A stretch of 64,000 bases of DNA from Alg239-R122 sp041746135 (lineage in GTDB: Bacteria; Pseudomonadota; Alphaproteobacteria; Sphingomonadales; Sphingomonadaceae). Positions 44,037 through 53,496 of this stretch are shown here, piece after piece. A program made the position numbers and the translations under genes. The stretch is from positions 1 through 64,000 of the forward strand of contig JBGTHQ010000031.1 in the NCBI GenBank assembly GCA_041746135.1, given 5' to 3'. Below the pieces are notes generated by a model, which worked only from the letters and a program-made list of their open reading frames with translations, ran no database searches and was not told the DNA's origin. Each line of letters begins with the position of its first letter. The first letter of the stretch is position 1.

Positions 44037-44098
44037 GATTTAGCTCTCCACTTCGGCCATCTTGTGATGAAGGGCGAACGAGGGCGCGCCCTAAAGGT

Positions 44099-45034
44099 TC
44101 AATCCCACAAGCTGCTGACCGAGCTTTCGTCGGCAATCCGCCGGATCGCTTCGCCGAGCAGCGGCGCCATCGGCAGGAAGCGGATCTTGTCCGATTCGTT
44201 GGCGGCTTCGGTGGGCATGATCGAATCGGTAATGACCAGTTCCTTTAGCGACGACGCGTTGATATTGGCGACCGCGCCGCCCGACAGTACGCCGTGGGTG
44301 ATATAGGCCGCGACATCGGTCGCGCCCTTTTCCTTGAGCGCCCTGGCCGCATTGCACAAAGTGCCGCCTGAATCGACGATATCGTCGATCAGCACGCAAA
44401 AACGTCCCGACACATCACCGATAATGTTCATCACTTCGCTTTCGCCCGCGCGTTCGCGGCGTTTGTCGACGATCGCCAGCGGCGCGTTGTCGAGCCGTTT
44501 GGCTAGCGCGCGGGCGCGCACCACGCCGCCGACATCGGGCGACACCACCATGATATCCTGCGTGCCGAACCGCGCCTGGATGTCCGCGGCCATCACTGGC
44601 GCGCCATAGAGATTGTCGGTGGGGATATCGAAAAACCCCTGGATCTGGCCGGCATGCAGGTCGACCGACAGCACGCGGTCAGCTCCCGCCACGGTAATCA
44701 GGTTGGCGACCAGCTTAGCCGAAATCGGCGTGCGCGGTCCCGGTTTGCGGTCCTGCCGCGCATAGCCGAAATAGGGAATGACCGCGGTGATGCGCTTGGC
44801 GGAGGCGCGGCGCAGCGCGTCGATGCAGATCAGCAATTCCATCAGATTGTCATTCGCCGGATAGCCGGTCGATTGCAGCACGAATACATCCTCGCCGCGC
44901 ACGTTTTCATGGATTTCGACAAACACTTCCTCGTCGGCAAAGCGGCGCACCGACGCGTCGGTCAGCGGGATTTCCAGATAGGCGGCAATCGCCCGCGCCA
45001 AAGGAAGATTGCTGTTGCCCGCCATTAATTTCAT
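44099..45034 (-). CDS. prs: Ribose-phosphate pyrophosphokinase
   Basis: The start at 45034 (MKLMAGNSNLPLARAIA) gives 311 residues; the 53-residue extension upstream is spurious. PRPP synthase makes 5-phosphoribosyl pyrophosphate from ribose 5-phosphate and ATP for nucleotide, His, Trp and NAD synthesis. Visible motifs include RRFADEEVFVEI, the YFGYARQDRK ATP loop, DLHAGQIQGFF, and the PRPP-binding VLIDDIVDSGGTL. Cytosolic. nadE, another user of ATP and ribosyl units, is divergent across 334 bp. Confidence 0.96.
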   Translation of the reverse strand: MKLMAGNSNLPLARAIAAYLEIPLTDASVRRFADEEVFVEIHENVRGEDVFVLQSTGYPANDNLMELLICIDALRRASAKRITAVIPYFGYARQDRKPGPRTPISAKLVANLITVAGADRVLSVDLHAGQIQGFFDIPTDNLYGAPVMAADIQARFGTQDIMVVSPDVGGVVRARALAKRLDNAPLAIVDKRRERAGESEVMNIIGDVSGRFCVLIDDIVDSGGTLCNAARALKEKGATDVAAYITHGVLSGGAVANINASSLKELVITDSIMPTEAANESDKIRFLPMAPLLGEAIRRIADESSVSSLWD

Positions 45035-45368
45035 ATGCTGGTTTCCCCGATTGCCTGTGGATTCGCGATAATTGGACCTATGTAGCGGACCGCGCGGCAA
45101 TCGAAAGGCGTAATTGCGGCCTGTCCACAGGCTAGACAGATTTTGCTGTCCTACAACGCGGGCGGGCTGATAGAAACAATCGATCTTTCTCAATTTTGAA
45201 TATCTTTAGAAAACAGCATGGCCATTTTGCTGCGGTATATGTCGACAGCCAGTAACGGTTCATCGGAATTTCGAGAGGGCATAGCGTGATTTTTGTCAAC
45301 TTTCGCAAAGCCCGGACAAAGCCGCAATTCATATTGCCGCCGGCCATGGCAACCCCTATCAGATTGCC
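45035..45368. other. Divergent prs-nadE intergenic region, 334 bp
   Basis: No gene is supported. Two short hairpins occur: GCCTGT-CC-ACAGGC at 45119-45132 and GACAG-ATTTTG-CTGTC at 45135-45150, followed by an AT-rich stretch to about 45260. I found no -35/-10 pair good enough to assign a promoter to either gene. Confidence 0.5.
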
Positions 45369-47024
45369 ATGAGCGAAAAACTGACCATTATCATGGCGCA
45401 AATGACGCAGCGTGTGGGCGATCTCGCGGGCAATGCCGACGCGATGCTGGCGGTTCGGCGCGGGCATATCGATGCGGACCTGATCCTCTATCCCGAGCTG
45501 CAGCTGATCGGCTATCCGCCCGAGGATCTGGTACTCAAACCCGCTCTGGTGCGGCGCGCGGGTGAGGAATTGCAGCGCATGGCCGAGGTGACGAGCGACG
45601 GCAAGGCGGCGATGCTGGTGGGCAGCGTGTTTCTGGAGGATGGTCTGCTTTACAATGGCGTGGCGCTGCTCGACGGCGGCGCAATTGCGGCGATCCGCTA
45701 CAAGCACGAACTGCCCAATTACGGTACGTTCGATGAAAAGCGGCTGTTCGCTTCGGGGCCGCTGCCGCAGCCGGTGCCGTTTCGCGGCATTCGGCTGGGC
45801 CTGCCAATCTGCGAGGATATCTGGTTTCCCAAGGTGTGCGGGCATTTGCAAGCGCAGGGCGCAGAGATATTGATTGCGCCGCACGGCAGCCCGTATGAAA
45901 TCGACAAGGACGATCGCCGCATCGATATTGTCGGCGAGGTGCGCGTGGCCGAAACCGGCCTGCCGCTGATTTTCCTCAACCGCGTCGGCGGCCCGGACGA
46001 ACTGGTTTTCGACGGCTGTTCCTATGTGCTGAACGACGATGGCATTCTGGCGCACCAGCTGCCCGACTGGGACGAGGCGACGGTCGAAACCGTCTGGACC
46101 AGGGGCGAGGGCGGCTGGACTTGTACACCGGGCGTGATCGAGGCATTCGATCCGCATCCGCAGGATGTGTATCATGCAATGCTCGTGGGCCTGCGCGACT
46201 ATGTCAATGCCAACGGCTTTCCGGGCGTGGTACTCGGCCTGTCGGGCGGGATCGACAGCGCGCTGTCGGCGGCGGTTGCGGTTGATGCGCTGGGCGCGGA
46301 CCGTGTCTGGTGCGTGATGATGCCGTCGCGCTTTACCAGCCAGTCCAGCCTCAACGATGCGGCCGAGTGTGCAAGGATGCTCGGCTGCAAGCTCGACAGC
46401 ATCCCGATCCAGCCTGCGATCGAGGGCTTTGACATCATGCTCGAGGGCAGTTTTGCCGATAAGGACGTCGACACGACCGAAGAGAATATCCAGAGCCGGA
46501 TTCGCGGCGTGACACTGATGGCGCTGTCGAACAAGTTTGGGCACATGCTGCTTACCACCGGCAATAAAAGCGAGATGTCGGTGGGTTATGCCACCATCTA
46601 TGGCGATATGGCGGGCGGCTATTCGGTGCTGAAAGACGCGTACAAGCTGACCGTGTTCGAATTGTCGCGATGGCGCAACGCACACAAACCGCCGATGGGA
46701 ATGGGGCCGGACGGACCGGTGATGCCGGACACCGTCATCACCAAGCCGCCCAGCGCCGAATTGCGCGAGGATCAAAAGGACAGCGACAGTTTGCCGCCCT
46801 ATGAGATACTCGACCCGATCCTGCACGGCCTAATCGAAGAGGAATTGGGCGTGAGCGCTCTGATGACCCGCGGTTTCGACCGCGATGTAGTGACGCGGAT
46901 TGAGCGGCTGCTTTATACCGCGGAATACAAACGCCGCCAGGCACCGCCGGGGGTGAAACTGAGCCCCAAGAATTTCGGCCGCGATCGGCGCTATCCCATT
47001 ACCAATGCGTTTCGGACGAACTGA
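45369..47024 (+). CDS. nadE: Glutamine-dependent NAD+ synthetase
   Basis: A 551-residue two-domain enzyme that amidates nicotinic acid adenine dinucleotide to NAD. The N-terminal nitrilase-type glutaminase (about 1-260) has Glu in LYPELQLIGYPPED, Lys in YKHELPNYGTFDEKR and the nucleophile Cys in GLPICEDIW. The C-terminal synthetase has the ATP pyrophosphatase loop LGLSGGIDSALSAAVA and TTGNKSEMSVGYATIYGDMAGGY. The long C-terminal PPGVKLSPKNFGRDRRYPI is usual for the family. The next gene overlaps its stop by one base. Confidence 0.96.
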   Translation: MSEKLTIIMAQMTQRVGDLAGNADAMLAVRRGHIDADLILYPELQLIGYPPEDLVLKPALVRRAGEELQRMAEVTSDGKAAMLVGSVFLEDGLLYNGVALLDGGAIAAIRYKHELPNYGTFDEKRLFASGPLPQPVPFRGIRLGLPICEDIWFPKVCGHLQAQGAEILIAPHGSPYEIDKDDRRIDIVGEVRVAETGLPLIFLNRVGGPDELVFDGCSYVLNDDGILAHQLPDWDEATVETVWTRGEGGWTCTPGVIEAFDPHPQDVYHAMLVGLRDYVNANGFPGVVLGLSGGIDSALSAAVAVDALGADRVWCVMMPSRFTSQSSLNDAAECARMLGCKLDSIPIQPAIEGFDIMLEGSFADKDVDTTEENIQSRIRGVTLMALSNKFGHMLLTTGNKSEMSVGYATIYGDMAGGYSVLKDAYKLTVFELSRWRNAHKPPMGMGPDGPVMPDTVITKPPSAELREDQKDSDSLPPYEILDPILHGLIEEELGVSALMTRGFDRDVVTRIERLLYTAEYKRRQAPPGVKLSPKNFGRDRRYPITNAFRTN

Positions 47025-47554
47025 TGCGGAGGCGCTTTGTTCTGACAGCCCTGATGGTCTTGCTGCCGCCGGCCTTGTCAGGGTGCCAGCAACAGGAGGG
47101 ATCGCCCGAAACGGTGGAGCAAAAGGCGGAAGCCTATCTTGCCGCTGGCGGGAGTGGCGAGGGCATAGCGATAACCAGTTCGGAAGAAATACTGGGCGAG
47201 TGGCGCGTGGCGACCATTAGTGGCAAAGAGCTCGGTCAAAGCTATCCTATCGCGGTTGCCATATCGAATGCGCAGATCATGGCAAAGTCGCAATGTATTT
47301 CCTTCCGCTTTCGCTACACCATCAGCGTAAGCGGTTTCGCAGCGAAATTATGGACCTATCGGCCGGGAAGCAATCCGCCGCCTCAATGCGAGCGTGCGCT
47401 CGGCACGGATGAAGCCGCTTTTCGTGACGCCTTGCTTTCGGCTGATTCGTTGCGACAGCTTGCCGATGGCGCACTGGTTTTGAGCGGCCCGCAATCGTCC
47501 GTGACCATGTTTACCTATAATAACGAACCACCCGACCCAACCCCATTGGATTGA
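47024..47554 (+). CDS. META/HslJ-domain-like lipoprotein
   Basis: A 176-residue protein starting in the nadE stop (TGATG). The lipobox LSGC places Cys21 as the lipid anchor. After an acidic linker, GEWRVATISGKELGQSYPIAVAIS, then KSQCISFRFRYTIS and later DGALVLSGPQSSVTMF follow the pattern of META domains (HslJ), which occur in outer-membrane or periplasmic lipoproteins linked to stress resistance. The match is weak at the central cysteine region, so function remains uncertain. Possibly co-transcribed with nadE and gltX. Confidence 0.75.
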   Translation: MRRRFVLTALMVLLPPALSGCQQQEGSPETVEQKAEAYLAAGGSGEGIAITSSEEILGEWRVATISGKELGQSYPIAVAISNAQIMAKSQCISFRFRYTISVSGFAAKLWTYRPGSNPPPQCERALGTDEAAFRDALLSADSLRQLADGALVLSGPQSSVTMFTYNNEPPDPTPLD

Positions 47555-47563
47555 ACCTGTATC

Positions 47564-48895
47564 ATGACCGTTAAAACTCGCTTTGCCCCGTCGCCAACCG
47601 GCCATCTGCACGTCGGCAATATCCGTACAGCGCTGCACAACTGGATGTTCGCGCGCAAAATGGGCGGCGAATTCTGGCTGCGGCTCGACGATACCGACAC
47701 CGAACGCTCGAAAGAGGAATATGTGGACGGCATCCGCCGCGATCTGGCTTGGCTGGGGCTGGCTGCCGATGGCGAGCACCGGCAGTCGGCACGATTTGAT
47801 ATTTACGAGACTGGCTTTGCAACACTGAAAGAAGCGGGGCGTGTATATTCCTGTTATGAAACGGCGCAGGAGCTTGACTTGAAACGCAAGATCCTGCTCG
47901 GCCGGGGCAAGCCGCCGGTCTATGACCGCGGCGCACTCGAGCTGACCGAGCAGCATGTTGCGGCTTACGAGGCCGAAGGCCGCCGTCCGCACTGGCGTTT
48001 CAAACTTGACCATGCGCGCGCCATTACATGGACCGATCTGGTACGCGGCGAGCAAAAATTCGATGCATCACTATTGTCCGACCCAGTGATCCGGCGCGAG
48101 GATGGCAGCTGGCTCTATATGCTGCCTTCCGCGATCGACGATGTCGACATGGGCATCACCCACGTCGTGCGCGGCGAGGATCATGTCTCCAATACGGCGG
48201 CGCAGATACAGATGTTCGAAGCCATGGGTGCGAATCCGCCGCAATTTGCGCATGAGGCCTTGCTGGTCGGCAAGGAAGGCAAATTGTCGAAGCGGTTGGG
48301 TTCGCTGGGTGTTGCGACGTTTCGCGAGCAATATATCGAACCGATCGCGGTGGTCGCGCTGATGGCGCGGCTGGGCACCAGCGATCCCGTCGAGCCGGTG
48401 ACGGATATCGAACCGCTGCTCGAAACATTCGATTTCAGCCGTTTCAGCAGGGCTCCGGCGCGCTTCGATGACGAAGAGCTCAAACTGCTCAACCAGAAAA
48501 TTGTGCACCAGCTGGATTATGACGACGTCGCGGCGCGCCTGCCGCCCGATATGGATGGGGCCGGCTGGCATGCGATTCGGCCCAATGTCGCCAATATCTC
48601 CGAAGTGGCGGACTGGTGGGCTGTTGCCCGAGGCGATATTACGCCCTGCGACATGGCAGCAGAAGACGCCGAATATCTGCACACGGCGCATGAAGTTCTG
48701 CAAGCCCTCGACTGGGACGATGGCATCTGGGGACGGCTGACCGGCGCGCTTAAGGAAAGCACCGGGCGCAAGGGCAAGCCGCTGTTCATGCCGCTGCGTC
48801 TCGCCCTGACCGGCAAGGCGCACGGACCCGATATGGGCGAGATGCTGCCGCTGATCGGCCGCGAAAAGGCACTGGAGCGATTGTCGGGTTATTAG
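47564..48895 (+). CDS. gltX: Glutamyl-tRNA synthetase
   Basis: A 443-residue class I synthetase that charges tRNA-Glu (and tRNA-Gln where GatCAB corrects it). It has the HIGH-type motif PSPTGHLHVGNIRTAL near the start, the LRLDDTDTERSKEEYVDGIRRDL segment, VVRGEDHVSNTAAQ, and the KMSKS-type KLSKRLGS (near residue 240). The C-terminal anticodon domain ends with GLT-type LALTGKAHGPDMGEMLPLIG. Alphaproteobacteria commonly have two GltX proteins, so another copy may exist. Starts 9 bp after the lipoprotein gene. Confidence 0.95.
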   Translation: MTVKTRFAPSPTGHLHVGNIRTALHNWMFARKMGGEFWLRLDDTDTERSKEEYVDGIRRDLAWLGLAADGEHRQSARFDIYETGFATLKEAGRVYSCYETAQELDLKRKILLGRGKPPVYDRGALELTEQHVAAYEAEGRRPHWRFKLDHARAITWTDLVRGEQKFDASLLSDPVIRREDGSWLYMLPSAIDDVDMGITHVVRGEDHVSNTAAQIQMFEAMGANPPQFAHEALLVGKEGKLSKRLGSLGVATFREQYIEPIAVVALMARLGTSDPVEPVTDIEPLLETFDFSRFSRAPARFDDEELKLLNQKIVHQLDYDDVAARLPPDMDGAGWHAIRPNVANISEVADWWAVARGDITPCDMAAEDAEYLHTAHEVLQALDWDDGIWGRLTGALKESTGRKGKPLFMPLRLALTGKAHGPDMGEMLPLIGREKALERLSGY

Positions 48896-49027
48896 GCCTC
48901 GGGTGGCATTTTACAAAGCTTTCCAGCACCGGCATTTCCTCCAGTGTCGGCCAAGCAACCTATCGCGTTTCAAATATAGTAACCGATACACTGGCGCAAT
49001 CGGGACAACGCGATTATATACGCTTCC

Positions 49028-49417
49028 ATGAGCTTTTTCCGTGCCATTTCCCCCCGAGCTGCGTGGACCGATTTCGTCGAGATATGGCGCGGCGAGCAGC
49101 GATATAAAATCTATTTTCTTGGGCTCGCATTTGTCTTTACCTCTGCCATTTTCCTGCAATTCTATTTTGGAGAGCGGTTCGAGAAGGAACCCGAACCGAT
49201 CAAGCTGATCTATATCAACAGTTGGCGCGCCGACCGCACGGATGCCGAAATCCGGGCGGAAAACGAGGCGATGGTTCCCGAGATCGAAGAGAAAAGGGCC
49301 AAACGCGCCCTGCGCGAACGCCAGAGCCGCGAATCCTATCAAAGGCTGGGTGAGCGTTTCGGTATGGAATTCGATGAAAAAGTTTCGGCCACTCCAGAGA
49401 CGCCTTCTGAAAACTGA
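49028..49417 (+). CDS. Membrane-anchored hypothetical protein
   Basis: A 129-residue protein with a single transmembrane helix near residues 28-47 (IYFLGLAFVFTSAIFLQFYF). A conserved-looking EKEPEPIKLIYINSWRADRTDAEIRAENEA segment and a charged coiled-coil-like tail (EEKRAKRALRERQSRESYQRLGERFGMEFDEK) follow. No known function. Its position directly before ribD is similar to small conserved membrane proteins seen in Sphingomonadales, which makes it a credible gene. The ribD start may overlap its end. Confidence 0.8.
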   Translation: MSFFRAISPRAAWTDFVEIWRGEQRYKIYFLGLAFVFTSAIFLQFYFGERFEKEPEPIKLIYINSWRADRTDAEIRAENEAMVPEIEEKRAKRALRERQSRESYQRLGERFGMEFDEKVSATPETPSEN

Positions 49418-50375
49418 CGCGCATTACATGCGCGCCGCACTGGCGCTGGGCGAACGGGCGCGGCCGCAGTCACGTCCCAACCCGGGTGTTGCCGCCATTA
49501 TTGTTTCGGGCGACCGGATCATCGCCCGCGGCATTACCGTCGCCGGGGGCAGACCGCATGCCGAAGCTGCAGCCTTGCAGCAAGCAGGCAGCGCGGCCCG
49601 GGGTGCGACGCTGTATACAACGTTGGAGCCGTGTGCGCACCGTAGTCCGCGCGGAGTATCGTGCGCGGACACGATTGTGCAGTGCGAGATCGGCCGCGTG
49701 GTTATTGGCGCCAAAGACAGCGATTCTCGCACCAACGGCCGCGGTATGGCTTTCCTGCGAAACGCAGGAATAGAAGTCGAAACGGGCATTTGCGAAGCCG
49801 AAGCGCGCTGCAGTCTCGCCGGGTTTTTCAGCGTGCGCGAGAAAGGGCGGCCTTTCGTGACGCTCAAACTGGCAACGTCGCTCGATGGGCAGATTGCGAC
49901 CGCGCAGGGCGAAAGCCAGTGGATTACTGGACAGACCGCACGGGCGCACACGCATCTGGAGCGCGCGCGCCATGATGCGATACTGGTGGGCGGCGGAACG
50001 TGGCGGGCCGACAATCCCCGTCTCGATGTGCGATTGCCGGGTCTGGAAGACCAAAGTCCGCGCCGGTATGTACTGACCCGTGGCGAGGCTCCAGACTGCT
50101 GGCAGGCGATACATACGCCCGATGACATTGCCGACCTAGCGGACATGCAATGGCTGATGGTCGAGGGCGGCGCGGAAACCGCGGCATCTTTCCTGAAAAA
50201 CGGTTTGGTCGACCGGTTGCTGCTTTACCGCGCGCCTGTTATTATCGGTACGGGAAAGGCGTGTCTGGGCGATATCGGCCTGTCAAAGCTGGGCGATGCC
50301 CATGACAAATGGCGACTTGCCGATACGCGCATGCTTGGCAAGGACCGTATGGAAAGCTACAAACGCATCACTTGA
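49374..50375 (+). CDS. ribD: Riboflavin biosynthesis protein RibD (deaminase/reductase)
   Basis: A bifunctional enzyme for the second and third steps of riboflavin synthesis. The deaminase zinc site is HAEAAAL, then EPCAHRSPRGVSCAD. The reductase half begins near PFVTLKLATSLDGQIAT and has the VEGGAETAASFL and SLDG motifs. The start is uncertain: ATG 49374 (333 residues) overlaps the previous gene by 44 bp but supplies the residues normally before YMRAAL; ATG 49428 would truncate them. ribE follows after 26 bp. ribB-ribH are at 10.6-12.4 kb. Confidence 0.94.
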   Translation: MKKFRPLQRRLLKTDAHYMRAALALGERARPQSRPNPGVAAIIVSGDRIIARGITVAGGRPHAEAAALQQAGSAARGATLYTTLEPCAHRSPRGVSCADTIVQCEIGRVVIGAKDSDSRTNGRGMAFLRNAGIEVETGICEAEARCSLAGFFSVREKGRPFVTLKLATSLDGQIATAQGESQWITGQTARAHTHLERARHDAILVGGGTWRADNPRLDVRLPGLEDQSPRRYVLTRGEAPDCWQAIHTPDDIADLADMQWLMVEGGAETAASFLKNGLVDRLLLYRAPVIIGTGKACLGDIGLSKLGDAHDKWRLADTRMLGKDRMESYKRIT

Positions 50376-50401
50376 ATTTCTGAAACCAGGACGCGCAGTG
50401 T

Positions 50402-51016
50402 ATGTTTACCGGAATTATCAGCGATATCGGCGAGATCCGTTCGTTCGAACAGCGCGGCGATGTCCGCGCGGTCATCGCCTGCCATTACGATATGCCTGAT
50501 GTCGATATCGGCGCCTCGATCGCCTGTTCGGGTGCATGCCTCACAGTTACGGAAAAGGGCAATGACTGGTTTGCGGTCGATATGAGCGCGGAAACGCTCT
50601 CCAAAACCGCGAAAGGCTTGTGGGTCGAGGGTGCAAAACTGAATCTCGAGCGCGCATTGAAAGTCGGGGATGAATTGGGCGGACACATTGTCACGGGCCA
50701 TGTCGATGGCGTCGGTGAGGTGATCGCGCGTGAAGCCGAGGGAGATTCCACCCGGTTGACCATTTGTGCGCCCGGTACTTTGTCTGCGCATATTGCCGAA
50801 AAAGGCTCGATAACAGTGAACGGTGTGTCGCTGACCGTGAATGCCGTGCACGACCGGCCCGACGGACGCACCGATTTCGGACTGAACGTCATTCCGCACA
50901 CTGCGCAGATGACAACTCTGGGAGATTTACAGATAGGGGGCCAGGTCAATCTGGAAATCGACATCCTGACCCGGTATCTTAGCCGCATGCACCAGGTGCA
51001 GGCGCAACGCCGATAG
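50402..51016 (+). CDS. ribE: Riboflavin synthase, alpha subunit
   Basis: A 204-residue enzyme that dismutates two molecules of 6,7-dimethyl-8-ribityllumazine to riboflavin. The N-terminal repeat begins MFTGIISDIGEIRS with GASIACSGACLTV, and the second barrel has GGHIVTGHVDGVG and VNGVSLTVN. Both halves are internally homologous, as expected. It follows ribD by 26 bp, giving a ribD-ribE operon. No FMN riboswitch was seen upstream of ribD. It converges with the aminotransferase 13 bp away. Confidence 0.95.
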   Translation: MFTGIISDIGEIRSFEQRGDVRAVIACHYDMPDVDIGASIACSGACLTVTEKGNDWFAVDMSAETLSKTAKGLWVEGAKLNLERALKVGDELGGHIVTGHVDGVGEVIAREAEGDSTRLTICAPGTLSAHIAEKGSITVNGVSLTVNAVHDRPDGRTDFGLNVIPHTAQMTTLGDLQIGGQVNLEIDILTRYLSRMHQVQAQRR

Positions 51017-51029
51017 CCGCGCGTGAAAA

Positions 51030-52205
51030 CTATTTCTGCACCGCCCGAACGGCATCGGTAAATTTTTCGATATTTTTCATGGTCAGCCCGGCAATATTGA
51101 TCCGGCCCGATCCCGCCATATAGATGCTGTGTTGGCTGCGCAGGGTCATGATATGCTCGGGTGTCAGCGGCAAGGTCGCGAACAGGCCGTTCTGGTTGGC
51201 CAGAGCGGTAAAATCGACCGCACCCACCTTGCCATAGCTGCCCAGTTTCTTGCGGACCCGGCGCATGCGCGCGCGCATGCCATCGACTTCTTCCTTCCAG
51301 CTTTGGCTCAGGCTTTCATCCTCCAGAATGATCCGCACCGCCGCCGCGCCATGATCGGGCGGCATCGACCAGTTGGACCGTGCCAGCGCATAGACGTTCG
51401 ACATGATTTTCGAAAGGCTGCTGCTATTGTCGGTGATGACGTACAGCGCCCCCACACGTTCGCGGTACATCCCGAAATTCTTGTCGCAGCTATAGGCCAG
51501 CAGCGCTTCCGGTACCGCCTTGACGACGGTGCGCACCCCGATGCTGTCTTCTTCGAACCCGTGGCCCAGCCCGTGATAGGCAAGATCGAGCAGCGGAAAA
51601 ATATTCTTGGCGGTTATGGCATCTGCGATCCTGCGCCACTGGTCCGCGTTATAATCGGCGCCGGTCGGGTTGTGGCAACAGCCATGCAGCAACAGCGCAT
51701 CGCCGCTTTTTGCCTTGTCAATGGCATCCATGACGCCGTGAAAGTTGAGCTTTTGCGTGGCCACATCCATGTGCGTGAACGTGCCGACTTCCATTCCCAC
51801 GGCCTTGAATATCTGGGCATGATTGGGCCAGCTTGGCGTGCCCATCCATATTTTCGTAGTACCCGCGGCCTTGAGCAGATCGCAGGCGAGCCGCACCGCA
51901 CCGGTGCCGCCGGGAGTTTGCACCCCGTCGATCTTGCCCGCCAGATCCATCGAGCCGAAAATATGCGGAATCATGCCGCGTACGAAACCCATATCACCTT
52001 CCGGGCCCAGATAGCTCTTGCTGTCCTGCGCATCGACAAGCCGCTGTTCGGCCTGTTTGATCGCGGCAAACACTGGAGTGCCGCCATCGGAATCGCGATA
52101 CACTCCGACGCCCAGGTCGATTTTATCCGGATTTCCATCGGTAGCGTAGAGCTTGATGAGCGCCAGCAAGGCGTCGGCGGGCTGCGGGGAAAGCTGGTCG
52201 AGCAT
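51030..52205 (-). CDS. Aspartate/aromatic aminotransferase
   Basis: The start at 52205 (MLDQLSPQPADALLALIKLY) gives 391 residues; an upstream extension is not homologous. This class Ib-type enzyme has KIDLGVGVYRDSDG, HGCCHNPTGADYN (cofactor-binding Asn), DLAYHGLGHGFEED, and the lysine site SCDKNFGMYRERVGAL. The YRERVGALY and SNWSMPPDHGA segments match proteobacterial aspartate/tyrosine aminotransferases (AspC/TyrB). It is cytosolic and links amino-acid pools to 2-oxo acids; which substrate dominates cannot be told. Confidence 0.93.
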   Translation of the reverse strand: MLDQLSPQPADALLALIKLYATDGNPDKIDLGVGVYRDSDGGTPVFAAIKQAEQRLVDAQDSKSYLGPEGDMGFVRGMIPHIFGSMDLAGKIDGVQTPGGTGAVRLACDLLKAAGTTKIWMGTPSWPNHAQIFKAVGMEVGTFTHMDVATQKLNFHGVMDAIDKAKSGDALLLHGCCHNPTGADYNADQWRRIADAITAKNIFPLLDLAYHGLGHGFEEDSIGVRTVVKAVPEALLAYSCDKNFGMYRERVGALYVITDNSSSLSKIMSNVYALARSNWSMPPDHGAAAVRIILEDESLSQSWKEEVDGMRARMRRVRKKLGSYGKVGAVDFTALANQNGLFATLPLTPEHIMTLRSQHSIYMAGSGRINIAGLTMKNIEKFTDAVRAVQK

Positions 52206-52344
52206 AGTGATCCGGTCCTTATAGTGGCAATGTGCTACATCATATGTTGCGCTATTGCCGACATAAGATGAGAGGGACAAGCACAAATTGCTGCCGTTCC
52301 GCATTCCGCGACCTCTTTGTCACTAGGTTGCGCGTTCCGGATTT

Positions 52345-53160
52345 TTAAAAAGGCAGCCAGCGTTGCTTCTTGCTGAACTTCATATAGCCGATATTGGCAC
52401 CCAGCCGCACGCCGACCCCGAGCCGAACGGGGATCAGAACGACATCACCGCGGCGCAGATAGCTGGCATTGAAACCGCCGATGAGATAGGCCGAACCCTC
52501 GCCCGCACCAAAACGCTTGTACAGATCCTCGCTGTCATACAGATTATAGACGAGCGTGAAACTGTTGGCGGCATTGGCGCCGGCATCTATGCCGATCGAC
52601 GGGCCGGTCCAGTAAACTTTCCGTTCGCCCTCTATCTTATGATACAGCGTTCCTGAACCGTAGCGCAGGCCGACAATAAACGCGCCGCCGGCTTCACGTC
52701 CGACTATATAGCCATTGGGTTCGCCCTGTTTCTTCAGGATATCCTCGATCATCAGCGCGAGCCCTTCCGCGCCCTTGCCGAACACCCCTTCGGCGGCGCC
52801 GATCAGGTCGTCCCTTTGATAGGTCGCGCCCTTGTCTACGGAAGGAGTGGGAGCGCCATAAGTTTCATTTTGTGACTGAACGCTTGCGCCAGACTGGCTA
52901 TTCGTATTTTGCGGGTCGGAATATGTTTCTGCCTCTGGATTGGATGTGACCGTAACGTTTTCCTCGTAAGGAAGATTGGTATCGTGATAGGGTTGCTGCT
53001 TATCGGCATTTTGCGATTGGTTCTGGGGAACGCCGGTTAGATCGCCGTCGATGGCGTCATTCGGATCGATGGTCCGCACTTGCGCCGACACACTGCCGGT
53101 ACTCAGCGCGAACCCAGCAAGCATCGCCATCAATTTACCGGTAACCGTTCTGATCATCAT
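52345..53160 (-). CDS. DUF1134-type exported protein
   Basis: The start at 53160 (MMIRTVTGKLMAMLAGFALSTGSVSAQ) follows AGGGG and gives 271 residues with a signal peptide cut after VSA. A Asn/Gln/Ser-rich linker (about 40-110) precedes the conserved domain: LIGAAEGVFGKGAEGLALMIEDILKKQGEPNGYIVGREAGGAF, then YGSGTLYHK and GPSIGIDAGANAANSFTLVYNLYD. This is the DUF1134 pattern common in alphaproteobacteria, of unknown role, with similarity in shape to SYLF lipid-binding domains. Probably periplasmic or outer-membrane-associated. Confidence 0.88.
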   Translation of the reverse strand: MMIRTVTGKLMAMLAGFALSTGSVSAQVRTIDPNDAIDGDLTGVPQNQSQNADKQQPYHDTNLPYEENVTVTSNPEAETYSDPQNTNSQSGASVQSQNETYGAPTPSVDKGATYQRDDLIGAAEGVFGKGAEGLALMIEDILKKQGEPNGYIVGREAGGAFIVGLRYGSGTLYHKIEGERKVYWTGPSIGIDAGANAANSFTLVYNLYDSEDLYKRFGAGEGSAYLIGGFNASYLRRGDVVLIPVRLGVGVRLGANIGYMKFSKKQRWLPF

Positions 53161-53334
53161 AAATCTGCCCCTATTCGCAGTATTCTGCCTCAAGCAATGG
53201 CATGTCCGCAATGAATGGGCGATGACCCGACTCGATTTTGCGGTCTGCCGCGAAAAACGTGGCCGTAATCGTGGCCGACAAAAGGAATTGCGACACTGGG
53301 ACGCAATCAATTCGCGTGTTTGTGACAAAGGCCA

Positions 53335-53363
53335 TTGATTGCCCGCCCCACCCTCGCTATAGC
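53335..53363 (+). promoter_or_regulatory. tRNA-Ser promoter
   Basis: TTGATT (53335-53340) and TATAGC (53358-53363) are separated by exactly 17 bp, about 40 bp before the tRNA. This fits a housekeeping sigma-factor promoter for the tRNA gene. Confidence 0.65.
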
Positions 53364-53404
53364 GCCGTTTAGGCCTGCCTTATGGGGCAATGACTGCGGC
53401 GTAC

Positions 53405-53496
53405 GGACACGTGGGTGAGCGGCTGAAACCACCTCCCTGCTAAGGAGGCAAGGGCCTCACGGTCCTTCGAGGGTTCGAATCCCTCCGTGTCCGCCA
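53405..53496 (+). tRNA. tRNA-Ser (anticodon GCT)
   Basis: A 92-base class II tRNA: acceptor GGACACG/CGTGTCC, anticodon stem CCTCC/GGAGG around CTGCTAA (anticodon GCT), long variable arm, GGTTCGAATCC T arm, and encoded CCA at 53494-53496. It reads AGC/AGU. It sits exactly where base composition changes to AT-rich. An 8-bp direct repeat, CATCAGCT, begins at its 3' end (53495-53502) and recurs at 53512-53519. Confidence 0.97.

Noticed and set aside
45132..46826. 564-codon frame antisense to nadE
   Set aside because: Shadow frame; nadE has all catalytic motifs of both its domains.
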